From Hibiscus mutabilis (Eukaryota; Streptophyta; Magnoliopsida; Malvales; Malvaceae), in the NCBI GenBank assembly GCA_019671005.1, contig CM033744.1, forward strand, positions 9,850,128 through 9,914,127: DNA of 64,000 nucleotides, read 5' to 3'. The position numbers were made by a program, and so were the translations under genes. Below the pieces are notes generated by a model that made no database searches, was not told the DNA's origin, and saw only the letters and a list, made by a program, of their open reading frames with translations. Shown here one piece after another: positions 47,862 to 58,846 of this stretch (the first letter of the stretch is position 1; each line of letters begins with the position of its first letter).

Positions 47862-48106
47862 CCTTCTCGATTGCATGCATCCAAGTTTTTATACCTCACT
47901 ATGGTCCTCGGAATGAAATATATCACTGCATGTAATAAAGCTGGTAGCTCATTTTACGACTTATCGTAATTACAGTACATATTTTTCAGTGTCTTATCTT
48001 TTGCATGTCAACTCTTGCCATATTCTATTTGATATTCTAACTGTTGCTTAATAGATGTCATAATCGTTGAAACAAAAACCCTTGGATTTGCTTCAAACAA
48101 CATCTT
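47862..48106 (-). pseudogene. MULE transposase, piece between two insertions
   Basis: On the minus strand it reads VSTIMTSIKQQ, then YGKS*HAKDKTLKN (where the family has a K-W pair), then NELPALLHAV and TIVRYKNLDACNREG, the well-conserved stretch upstream of the catalytic core in mudrA-like proteins. It is bounded by the solo LTR at 48107 and the Tat-like element at 47861, both with clean 5-bp duplications, so it rejoins its neighbours exactly. Confidence 0.85.
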
Positions 48107-49673
48107 TGTTAGCAATAGTGCCCTAAGGCCTATTGTATGGAGATGATATTTTAATTATTGAATTTATTATTATGATAAATTTGCATGCTTTTGTATTCTT
48201 GAATATTATTATTCTAAATATCCTAATAAGTTATTTTTGTCGGAACAATAATAAGATAAGATTGGTATAAAGTTTGATAGATATTCATAAGATGAATATG
48301 TGAATGAGATTCAAATCAAATTCATATATGTATTTGTTGAGAACAAATATTAGGATCGACTCGTCTTAAGATTAATACATGGATTAAAGTTATATATTAA
48401 TCTTCAAACAATTATGACATTAAATCCTTAGACCTGAAATTGCTATGGTTCTCAATATAATAACTATTATGTTTTGACATAGTCAAACATCTTTTTTAAT
48501 CAGACGATTATAAAGGTTATGCTTGAACATAATAAGGAATCATGCAATGAGATGTGAGTGATTAAGATGGAATTTATCTCTCTTAACATAAAAGAGATAT
48601 CTTTGGGCCCCTCGATGATTGAGACTGAGAAATGCATGGTTGTGCTCAAATGAGTTGATAGAGATCAATGTCTTTTGTTTAGTCAGTTCAATTGGGCAAT
48701 GAGAAACTAAAGATAGAACGATATAAGGTTAACATTTTTCATGTCTTATATTCTATCAAGATATCGTGAGATAAAAAGATTATGACATAAACTGAATTAA
48801 GGTTGTCTCGGATTATGAGCTTTTCATTTAACTTGGGTAGTCATAATGTCTTGCTAAAGGCCACTTATGACTTGTATAATAAAATGTGATTTTATCTACT
48901 ACCAACGTTAAATGAACCTATAGGGTCGCACACTAAGAATGGTTGTGGTTATTACTCTAAATAATAAATTTAAGATAATGCGATTATTTTAAATTATATT
49001 ATTGGAGATTATTTATTCGAATTTAAAAGGTTAAATTCGTAATAGAATACCTTATTTATTTTATTATTTTTCAAAAATAATATAAGTAAATAATATTAAT
49101 AATCTTATTATCTAGATTTGATTGAATTTAAATTTGTTATCAGATAAAGAATCTATTTTAGAATATATTATTTATTTATTTTAAATAAATAATATTATTA
49201 AATAAATCACTTTATCTAGAGTTGGTTGAATTTGAATTCTTTATAAGATAAAAGAATTCATTTTAAATTATAATTTATTTAAAAAGAGTTTTAATTCAAT
49301 TATAATAGTGAACTCAACCTAACCCTATTCAAGTCATATATATATATATATGCCAAGGGTTTTGTTAGGGGATCTAGGGATTTTTGAAATAGCAACCAAA
49401 ACTACAAAAACTAGATTTTCGAAATCTTGATTGGAACTAGCATTCTGATATCCGTTCGCCGTCCATTCGCGTGTGGATACTTGTAGAGGGCAGTCATCTT
49501 TCAGAAAGGCAGTGCCTCAACACAACCAGATTCCTGAATCATAAATCAAGGTAATTTTTTTCTTCTTCGTACATTAATATGATTGCATGAGATCCTAGAA
49601 ATTCTTCATAGGATATTTTTCCGCTGCATTTATTTACTTGATTAGATCAGTTTATTTCCTATGAAACCCAACA
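48107..49673. repeat. Solo LTR, 1567 bp
   Basis: It starts TGTTAGCAATAGTGCC and ends GAAACCCAACA, flanked by a perfect duplication ATCTT (48102-48106, 49674-49678). There is no internal region, so two LTRs recombined and deleted the interior. The short TGTT...AACA ends suggest copia, but the superfamily cannot be proven without an interior. Confidence 0.88.
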
Positions 49674-49678
49674 ATCTT

Positions 49679-50713
49679 CACGTGGTGACATATTACATTC
49701 GAGTCCAATTGGTAGTGGTCTTGGTTGATGGAATTTCGTAAACATATGTGGCGACCATTGTATTTTGTAGTCACCCAAGCATTTTTTTCTCTGAATTTTA
49801 GACACTTGAAACTTCTAATTACAATATTCTCCATATTTAACACATTTTGCAAACAGATTTCTCATACTGGATTCTTTAACAATGAAGTCCACATGCTTTT
49901 TGATGGAATACTCTTTAATTTCCAATGTAGCTTTCCCTTTTCTTCAAATTAAATCTCAACCGATAATTCATCATATGAATCCGAACTTAATTATGGCATG
50001 ACCGGGAATTCATGTGCCCTTATCGCATCGTAATATATTAAGTTCATGTGAGCGGGAGGTTCATACCATATAATGTTATCCCCGGTTGAAATAAATTCAC
50101 CCCCACAAAAAATAGGCTCATCACCAAGGTCATTACCAGTCAAATCGGGATCCGCAGTTTTTTTCATCTTCGCTAGAATCAGCAAGCGTTTCTCTCTATC
50201 GACCTTAAAGATTTTCAACGTCAACGTCAACACTCGGCTCAACAGTTGATTCTAGAAATTGTATGTTGATCGGCCCATATGATGTTGTGCACGTCGAAGG
50301 CCCGACATATGGATGAAGTGCACTCGATGTCCTACTTTCTAACATCGCGACAAAAACTATTTCCAAACCTATATGGTTGGTCCTCAACCCCACTACCAAA
50401 ACTCATTTGAGAAAGAATTTCCAAATTCATTTCTAGATGAGCTGGGAACGTCATATCTCTCACGCACCTCAATATATAACTTAACACTTCGAATACATGT
50501 TGAATCATGCTCTACAATCATGATTCCAGCATCAGTATCATCTTTAAGAGCTATTGCATAATCTCTGACTGGATCATGACATGTCTTCCACCTGTACCGC
50601 AAACCAACAATCTCAGCTGTAAATTTCATTTCTATCTCATGCTTATGTTCTCGAAGGGTAATGTTCTTTGCAAATATCATCTTTGTAGTGCTTTCGGATT
50701 CAAATATAGCCAT
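49679..50713 (-). pseudogene. MULE transposase, N-terminal piece
   Basis: It starts at Met 50713 with an N-terminal domain (YRWKTCHDPVRDYAIALKDD) and passes through acidic and hydrophobic text with frameshifts near 50390 and 50240. It ends in the MuDR-family zinc-binding region WVTTKYNGRH and NQDHYQLDSNVICHHV, which continues at 48101 after the solo LTR is removed. Stops at about 50390, 49990 and nearby show decay. The start is about 1 kb inside the right terminal repeat. Confidence 0.82.
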
Positions 50714-51360
50714 GATCTTAGTTTTTACAATTTATCCAAATGAACAACCGTCATAAACACGTTGCTCATTTTCTCTACATGTTCAAAACCATATATATTT
50801 TTTAATCAAAATACAATACGCCTAGCATACTAAATTTTAAATTATTGTCACTAATGTTTGAATTATTTTCGAATATATAAACATAAGTACTTATGAAAAT
50901 TATTTTTTCTTTAATTACCATAAATTGCAATTAGCACTATTAATCAATAAATAAAAACTAAATTTTTTTCTTCAATTATCATATTGTTATATATTATATT
51001 ACTACGAACTTTTTCTACCATCTACTTCAAAACCACTAAAAATCTAAACAATAGCATAAAATTAAAATTATAAATGAATATCTACATTCTAAAATAAAAT
51101 TAATTATAACTCCCTCTTTCTTCTTCTTTTTCTCCTTTTTTTACTTATTTTTTTCTCAATTTTCTTTCACATTTTACCTTCAACCTCACCTATTTAACAT
51201 AAAAAACCAAACACACTAAACAATACAAAATTTCTTTCTCATTATTTACCCCTACCCTCTCTTTTAATAACCATTTAACATTCAATTTTTTTTCTCATTA
51301 TTTACCCCTACCCTCAACCCTACTTAACACAAATTTTAAATACCACCACCCACCCAACAC
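50714..51360 (-). other. 5' untranslated/promoter region of the MULE transposase
   Basis: AT-rich, then C-rich pyrimidine text with a partial direct repeat (CTCATTATTTACCCCTACCC at 51238 and 51295). No gene is present. Confidence 0.5.
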
Positions 51361-51726
51361 CCTATTCCCGAACCCAATGCATGCATGCAACCCTGCATGC
51401 AGCAAGATTCCATGTACACTGGCAGGAATCCTGCACCCCCTATACAGCCCCATGCCTCTATCACCATGCCACCTTCCCTTGTCACTGTTTTAAGTCGGAG
51501 AACTTACAGTCTGACTTTTTGTCACTATACTAAGACGAATTGCTTGCAATCCGATTTTAAAATAGGTGGGATTTTTTTTATTAAAAAAACATGCACTGTA
51601 GTAAGATGAAACCCATATATTCCGACTTCAAGTGCTATGTTCAAAGTGCAATAGATCCAAAAAATAATTCAAGTTGTGCTATAGATTCAAAAAGAAATTT
51701 AACCAGAATATTGGGTCAATTTCTCC
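51361..51726 (-). repeat. Right terminal and subterminal repeat of the large MULE
   Basis: It is the reverse complement of the left end in order and content: terminal GGAGAAATTGACCC, TCTATAGCAC, GATTGCAAGCAATTCGTC and the ATGCATGCATGC run near 51378. As in other MULEs the promoter of the transposase probably lies here, since the coding region starts at 50713 on the same strand; that is inference. Confidence 0.8.
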
Positions 51727-51736
51727 ACTATGATTG

Positions 51737-52756
51737 TTTATAATTTTAATTTCTACAGTTTATATATTTAAATTTATTTTTATAAATAAATTAGTATTAA
51801 ATGAAATGAACTTACACATCGGTGTAAATAAGTAGCGATAATTTATTGGGTAAAATTTTGATACATAAGCTGTGTAAAACTAATTTTATACTATAAAATT
51901 CAAATCCTAAATTTCTAACCCTAATCTTAAAAAATTAAACCCTATACCCTAAACTCTAATCACCAACCTTGAATTCTAAATCCTACAATCTAAACTCCTA
52001 AACTTTAAGCCCTAAACTAAAACCCTAACCCCTAATACTAAAGGTACATGTAAACTAAATTTTATACAGCTTGTGTATTAAAGTTTTTTTTTCTAATTTA
52101 TTAGAACCAAATGTAATTTTTAGTAAAGTATATGTCCATTTTATGGTTCATGTTTAAGATTCGTGACTCTCCTTCTCAGCAATGTCTTCTCCAAGGTTCG
52201 AACTCGAGTTCTTCAAATATTGTGCAAGCATGATTTATAGTCTAAAACATAATTATTTAGAAATATTTAGACATTATATCGGTATAAAAATACATAGTTT
52301 GAGGATTAATTTTTATTTAAGCCAAAAAAAATTATATTAATTATTTAAAGATATTAAAAATCTATATTTTAATATTACAAAAGAGTTCTCATATTTTTTA
52401 TTTTTATTATAATTTAAATTGATGCATTTCATATATCATAATATTAACGACTTTGAACAACATATTTTCTACAATATAATGTTTTGTATCAAACTCAAAC
52501 TCATAATTGACATTAAATTTTGTTTACCCTATTAATATCCGAAAATACGAAGATATTTAGAGAAAAAAGAAACAAGCAAGAAAGAAGGAAATCAATTGGC
52601 CTCAAGGGGCATAGTATGCCTATCAAACATATCATCAAAGAAAAGCACAGTTATTCAAATGGTAGGACAGGCAGACAGGCAGACATCTCTTTCATTTTTA
52701 ATTTCTTCTCGTCTTGGGGTATATATAGCATTGAACTCCAACCTCTCATGAGCTTC
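51737..52756. other. Intergenic, AT-rich
   Basis: No gene. 51900-52045 contains many imperfect CCCTAAA-like words, the complement of those near 8100. 52757 is the stop of the METE pseudogene. Confidence 0.55.
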
Positions 52757-54925
52757 TCACTTGGCACTGCCAAGTTGGGTGCGGAGCAGCTTGGCCGCTG
52801 GAACCATGTTGTTGAGGGCCGGTTTCACCTCAGCATACTTACGAGTCTTGAGCCCGCAGTCGGGGTTAACCCACAAGATGTTGCTCTCTAGCACAGCAAG
52901 CATCTTGTTGATCCTGTCCGCGATCTCTTCGGTTGATGGTATTCTGGGAGAGTGGATATCGTAGACACCAGGGCCAATTCCAGCACCATACTTGACTCCT
53001 TCACGGAAGACAGATAGGAGCTTCTCATCGGAACGAGAGTTCTCGATGGTGATCACATCAGCATCCATGTCAATAATTGAATGGATGATATCATTGAAGT
53101 TGGAATAACACGTGGGTGTGGATCTGTCCCAAGATTTTTAAATGCAATACCGATGAGAATTATGGTGATCCAAGAGAGTTCCATTTATAAGAAAGTTGAG
53201 AGGTCAAAAGAATGAAGCAAGATAAAACCTGGGTGGTATCCTTGACGCCGACGTTAGTGATCCTAAAGGAGTGGACAGCCCATTTGAGGTAGAAGGCATG
53301 CTCGGACTTCCTAAGGGGCAATCCCTCTCGCAATGCGGCCTCGTCGATTTGAATAACGTTGATACCAGCCTTCTCAAGATCCTCGACTTCGTCCTTGATA
53401 GCCAAGGCAATCTGGTAGCAAGTTTCGAATCTGGAAATTTTGGCAATTGTGGAATGTTAAAAGATAGCAAAAGTCACAGGTAGAAGTGCAGAATTTCGGA
53501 TAATTTTTCTCATTATTGGCTTTCTAGAGCATACCTGGGATGATCATTTCGAACAAACGACCAGTTGAGGATGGTAACAGGGCCAGTAAGCATTCCCTTC
53601 ATTGGGCGTTTAGTCATGCTTTGAACAGTAGATGACCAGAAAACAGTCATTGGTTTGGGACGGCTAACATCACCATAGATGATTGGTGGCTTGACGAATC
53701 GAGACCCATAAGATTGCACCCACCCATTAACAGTGAAAGCACAACCGGACAACTGCTCACCAAAGTACTCAACCATATCGTTTCTCTGCATGATTTAAAG
53801 TAATATTAGGATGCTTGTGGAGTACTAACCATATAGGCATCTCCCATTTACTGCTAAATGCCAAAACAGAAGTGGAATACTCGCCTCAGGCTCTCCATGA
53901 ACAAGGACATCAATGTCAAGTTCTTCCTGAAGGTCGACAACCTTCTTAATTTCCTCCTTGATTGCTTTAACTTAATCGTCCTCAGAGATCCTATAGGGAA
54001 TGAGAGAGCATTAGTTAAGAGAATGGTCACAGTAACATATTATAAGAAAGATTAGGAAAATTTTCCAGATCAACTCACTTGTTAGCCTTGAATTCACGAC
54101 GAACTCTCCTGAGTTCCAAGGTTTGAGGGAAGGATCCAATGGTTGTGGTGGGGAGAATTGGCAGATTAAGCTTTTTCTGTTGAGCATCAAGTCTAGCACT
54201 GACGTTTGTTGCACGACGGTGATCAGATCCCTTCAAATCAGCAGCCTGAGAATGCAAGCATCGTACAACGTGGTAAGCAAATAAAGATTTTGATGATGAA
54301 AAAGATTATTGCAGAGCAGCTTGAACTAAGAAAAATGGATTTTTTTTTTATTGAATCACTTACAGCCTTTTGAACAGCCTCATTATTCACTCTTGGGGAG
54401 GACTTCCTTGAAGCCTGAGCAGCAGCATTGGAGGCAAAGAAGGCCTAAAAATAGATGAATAACAGGTAAGTTAAATGGCATTGTCTTAATCTTAAGAAAG
54501 GAGGAGGACTTGCAATAAATACCTCATCCGTCTGACCAGCTAATGCCTTGGCAAGTGCATTGACCTCGACAACTTTCTGGGCAGCAAAGGCAAGCCAAGA
54601 TTTGATTTCATCATCGAGCTTAGTCTCATTTACTAGATCAACAGCAGTGTGGAGAAGCGAGCAGGAGGTGGATACCACAAGGTTTTCTGCACATCACAAA
54701 CGAGTCAAAGATATTAGTCTACATCAAATAACAAAACTGTAATATTATTCATATGATTATGATTTTACGAACACCATAAAATGTGATGAGAAATAAAATA
54801 CCTTTTCCAACAACAGCCTCAAGAGCCTGCAAAGTGCTAAGAGAAGAAGCAAGATCATTGGCCCAAATGTTCCTTCCATCAACAACTCCAGCAAAGATGA
54901 ACTTGCCCTTGGGGAAATTACTCTT

Positions 54926-55490
54926 GATCACTTGAATCACTCAAATATGAGTAATGTTACATTTAAGTCACTCAATTACGGGTAAGGTTACATTTGGGTC
55001 ACTCAATTATGGGTAAGGTTACATTTGGATCACCCTTCATACTTAAAAACTTACTATTACAAAAATTACATTTGGGTCGATCCTCAAATGTTCAAACTTT
55101 TGATAACCTTTGTCTTTGAAACTCGAAAGAACTTTCACGATGTCACACTTATCTCTTTAAACGTTCTATTTGGCAAGAGAAAATGGTTGATCTCGAATTT
55201 CTCTACTCATCCCTTTATCAATTCAACTTTCTTGTCACTTTTATCAATTGAGGATTGTTATTACTTTTAAATTCTTTTTTTGCAAGTAGGGAGATTTCTT
55301 TAACAAAATGCATTTTTGATGCTTATTTAGTCTGTTTTAGTCAAATTGATTGCCCGGAGGAATTCAAGGTCTTAAACCTCTAAATAAGATAAATAGGTGA
55401 ACCACCAAACTTAAATTCTTGGATCCACCCCTAATTGAGGCCAGTGTTTTTTGCATTTATTCCGGTCAATAAAAACTCCCTTTCAAAAAA
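54926..55490. mobile_element. Unclassified insertion replacing METE coding sequence
   Basis: METE similarity stops near 54926 and resumes in the intron flank around 55500. The block starts with three 31-bp tandem units and ends near an A-run (CCCTTTCAAAAAAAAAAA, about 55479-55496). No terminal repeats or duplication are found. An open stretch at 55025-55270 has no recognisable domain. Confidence 0.5.
54938..55030. repeat. Three 31-bp tandem units
   Basis: Units begin at 54938, 54969 and 55000, each CACTCAATTAYGGGTAAGGT followed by TACATTTGGGT with small changes. Confidence 0.92.
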
Positions 55491-55774
55491 AAAAAGAAAG
55501 TAGAAGACGAAGATAGTTTGAGAAATTCGTAACCACCCATATGATTAGAGAGAAAATTGGATGGAGAGATTCAATGTTACAATGGCAAATTGATGCAGCT
55601 GTACGTGTGTGTGTGTAAATCAAATAAAAGGAAAACCAACTCTTACTTGTATATAGCGAGGATTTTGGGGAGGAGAGAGAGAAGAGAAAAGGTCTTCTCG
55701 ACACCCTTTGCAGGTTTAGACAGCAACGAGTATGAGACAGGGCCAATAAGGACAGGCACGGTGTTGACTCCAAG

Positions 55775-56331
55775 CTGCATTTGGGACAGTGAATCAGCAT
55801 TCATGTTTGATAATAAGACCAAGAACATCAAATAAGATGAATATAAAACACAAGATAAAAGTGGAGCACCATAATCAAGTGGGTTGTATAAAAATACAAT
55901 TCCGGGGGAGATATAAATGATTGTTTATGCAAAATCAGTCACAATAATGACAAACATGAACCCAGCCCCTTAACCATTATCCAGTCAACCATATGTCCAA
56001 AGGCATTAAAGAAAAGAAAGTATGCTAAAAGATGTTTATCTAGATCCAAAGCCTTGAAACTATGTCTGAGCCGTTGAAAAGTTTCATACATTTATAAGAA
56101 CTTATAAGTCAAACTATTTCCATCAAAATCTTCTGTCATGAAAAGAGATACTCATGCATGCATCTCATTTCCCAAATTTCAGGCAACCTCTATACTTGAA
56201 GGATCTTATGATGTGATACCTTACCTCTAATTCCTAACTGAGCTGCTAGTATTAAGTTCACATAACAGAAAACAATCTATATTGTTATAATATAGAGAAA
56301 AGTTAGACCCAAAGAACATACCGCCTTAGCT
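55775..56331 (-). other. Intron of the METE pseudogene
   Basis: It is bounded by GTATG at the exon ending 56332 and GCAG before the exon starting 55774. Nothing else is recognised. Confidence 0.7.
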
Positions 56332-56393
56332 TCCTTGTACTCATCCACTGCCTTGTGAGATGCATAAGAGAATTTAACATCAGGTCCCAACTC

Positions 56394-57286
56394 GAAACCT
56401 AATCGACCTCTTTTTTCGCCATTGTTGGGTGCTCGTCGACGGTTCATTCATCGATTTTCGATGACAGATGACGGTGTTTTCAAGCGTGAGTGTCCAATGA
56501 AGACAATGGTGACCGATGGTGGTTAAATCGGTGGTTAGAGGGATGAATTTAGGGTTTGAGTTTGGATTTTTTTATAAATCAAAGAATTTTGGGTATTTTT
56601 AATAATATTAAAGGTTTTTCTAATTTTTTAAAAGATAAAAATTAAAGAAATTAACAGAAATAGGCTACATTTCATGTTCTGATTTGATAACAGAAATTTT
56701 TTAACAATCGTGACAGAAAAAACTGATCTGAGTAACAAAATAAAACGTTATGACCAAATTTAACTATGAAAAACGTTAAACATCAAACTGAAGAAAAAAA
56801 TATAAGTTGAACACAGTTAAACTTTTTTTAAAATAAATGATTTTTCCCTAAATAAACCTCAAACTCGTCATCCATTTTAATTTTATTTTGATACCAGCAT
56901 TAATTTTTCTTTTCTTTTCCCTGAACGTCACCTCACGCGCACAACAAAAAAGTGTGGACCTAACTAATAAAAAGAATTAAAAATTTATTGGATTTCTTTT
57001 TCTTAGTGAACATTTTGGAGAAGCAACTTATGGGGTTGGTGAGGCTGAAAGTAGTTGATAATACATAAAGGTAGGACCCCCAAGATTACGTAAATTTTTA
57101 AAATTTTACTATTTTTGAACCTTTAAATGAAGATGGACTAAAATTAATAGTAAAATTAAAAAATTATAAAAAGTTTATTCCAACCATCTATTTACTTTTA
57201 TTCAATAATCTAAATATGTAAAATTAAATAAAGTTTACATAGATAACTGTATAAATAAATCTTCGCATATATAATAAAAATATATA
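56394..57286. other. Intergenic, no gene seen
   Basis: METE similarity ends at 56393 in the middle of a conserved segment, where the next residues upstream should be IVP. The following 200 bp are GC-richer with no known content; the rest is AT-rich. Confidence 0.5.
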
Positions 57287-58846
57287 GGCATAAAGTTAAA
57301 ATTAGCCCCCAACGTTTGATTATTTGGTCACTTTGGCCCTTATTTTATTTTTTGAGTATTTAAGCCACCTAACGTTTCAATTTATGTCAAAATAACCTTA
57401 TTTTTTGTAATGTGGCTCGTCCATGTGGACTCAATTAATGATGTAGCATGTCCACGTGTAATTATAAATATTTTTTTATTAAATTAGTTATAACCAATCA
57501 TATAATAGCATGTGACATCATCTGATTGATTTAAAGACAAAGTAAAGAAGCAAAATTTAAACATGTGTTTAATAAGAATTAAACCCATGCCTTATGCATA
57601 GAGAGATAAACACTTAGCCACCAAGCTAAGCAACTATTTTGTAGTTTAATTACTACTTAGTATATTTATTCTCATATTTTAAAAGTGAAGAAGTAAAAAA
57701 TAATGGGTAAGGGAATCCAACCAAAGACTCTTGGATGAAAAGATAAAACAATTTGTCATTAAACTAGCTAGTTATATTGATTAATTATTACCAAACATTA
57801 AATTTAATTAGATTAAATTTCGATTATCCTTAATTATAACAAATTAAAGTATATTTATGAGATAGACTTTGTGTTTTGTTTCTAATATAATATTTATAAA
57901 TTATTAAAATTGATATTTTCTAAATTTTAATTTTTTTAGTTTTTCTATTTTTAATTAATTATTTAACAACAATATAAATAATTAAAATTAAAAAGTAACA
58001 TTTATTAAAAAAAATAATTTTAAATTTTTTTGGGAATGATAGTTTTTATTTATATATTTTATTTAATGTCTTTTTATTTTTAATTATTTTTTATATTGAT
58101 GCTAAATATTTAATTAAAATAAAAAAATAAAAAATGAGATATTAGAAATAAATTTAGAAAAAATACATTTTCAATAATTTAAATATTATATTAAAAAAAC
58201 AAAGTTCATCTCATAAATATACTTTAATTTGTATTATAATTAAGATAATCATAGTTTAACTAATTAAATTTAATCCTTCGTAAAAACAAAGTGAAGATAC
58301 CTAATTAAATTGGTGGTAAAATGTTGGTCCCATTCCCATGAGTATTGTCTTGGGTTTTAATTCTCTTTACCCATAATTGTTTACTTCTTCACTTTTAAAA
58401 TATGAGATAATGAATACATATAATAAGTGGTAAATAAAATTTAAGATAGCAATTTAGCTTGGTGGCTAGGTGTTTAGTGCTCCATGCATAAGATTTGGGT
58501 TTGATTCCTACTAAACACATGTTTAAATTTTGCTTTTTTTTCTTTGTCTTTATACTATTCGGATGATGCCACGTGTCAACATATAATTGGTTATAATTAA
58601 TTTAAAAATATTTTTAATGCAACATCATCACCTAAATACACATGGACATGCCACATCATTAATCGAGTCCACATAGACGCACCACGTCAGTAAAAAAAAT
58701 TGATCGTTAGTCAACTAACGATTTCCATCCAAATAAGACTATTTTGACAAAAATAAAATATTAGGAGCTTAAATGCTCCAAAATATAGAATAGGCATCAA
58801 AGTGACCAAACGGTCAAATGTTAGGGGCTAATTTTAGCTTTATGCC
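57287..58846. mobile_element. Fold-back MULE-type element, 1560 bp
   Basis: A perfect 9-bp duplication AAATATATA flanks the ends, the size typical of Mutator-type insertion. Both ends begin GGCATAAAG(T/C)TAAAATTAG when read inward. The inverted similarity does not stop at the ends. Internal pairs such as CTTAGCCACCAAGCTAAGCA (57612) with its complement near 58452, and ATATTTATGAGATAGACTTT (57850) with its complement near 58205, show that the two halves pair almost throughout, around a centre near 58066. No protein is encoded. Confidence 0.88.

Larger units (their letters stand above)
11064..51726 (-). mobile_element. MuDR-like MULE expanded to 40.7 kb by nested insertions
   Basis: The two ends are long imperfect inverted repeats. 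The left begins GGAGAGATGGACCTAATATT and the right, reverse-complemented, GGAGAAATTGACCCAATATT. Similarity continues for roughly 300 bp (for example TCTATAGCAC and TATTGCACTTTGAACA in both). If the MITE is removed, the left flank reads ACTATGATCA and the right flank ACTATGATTG (51727-51736), a 10-bp duplication with two differences. Subtracting the inserted elements leaves about 5.4 kb, a normal MuDR-like size. The interior holds a minus-strand mudrA-like transposase in four pieces and a convergent plus-strand reading frame. All copies here are inactive. Confidence 0.82.
52757..56393 (-). pseudogene. METE: Cobalamin-independent methionine synthase, broken and 5'-truncated
   Basis: Minus-strand exons with mostly intact splice sites are: 56332-56393 ([20 protein letters not shown]), 55647-55774, 54802 to about 54925 ([18 protein letters not shown]), 54523-54686, 54364-54444, 54079-54245, 53885-53990, 53535-53785, 53229-53430 and 52757-53124 (stop TGA). 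The enzyme transfers a methyl group from methyltetrahydrofolate to homocysteine. Defects: the N-terminal part is absent beyond 56393; the segment after IYK up to the VVDGR exon is missing and replaced by foreign DNA; a TAA lies at 53972-53974; the donor after 53885 is GC; and a 2-nt deletion in the HTHMC zinc site (about 53110) shifts the last exon. The third-ligand Cys region NPDCGLKTR is still readable. It is a former intron-bearing duplicate, not a processed copy. Confidence 0.93.

Noticed and set aside
10797..51726. A single element running from the MITE's left end to the MULE's right end (exact 8-bp ACTATGAT flanks)
   Set aside because: The inverted similarity to the right end starts at 11064, and the MITE has its own right end at 11055, so two elements explain the data better.
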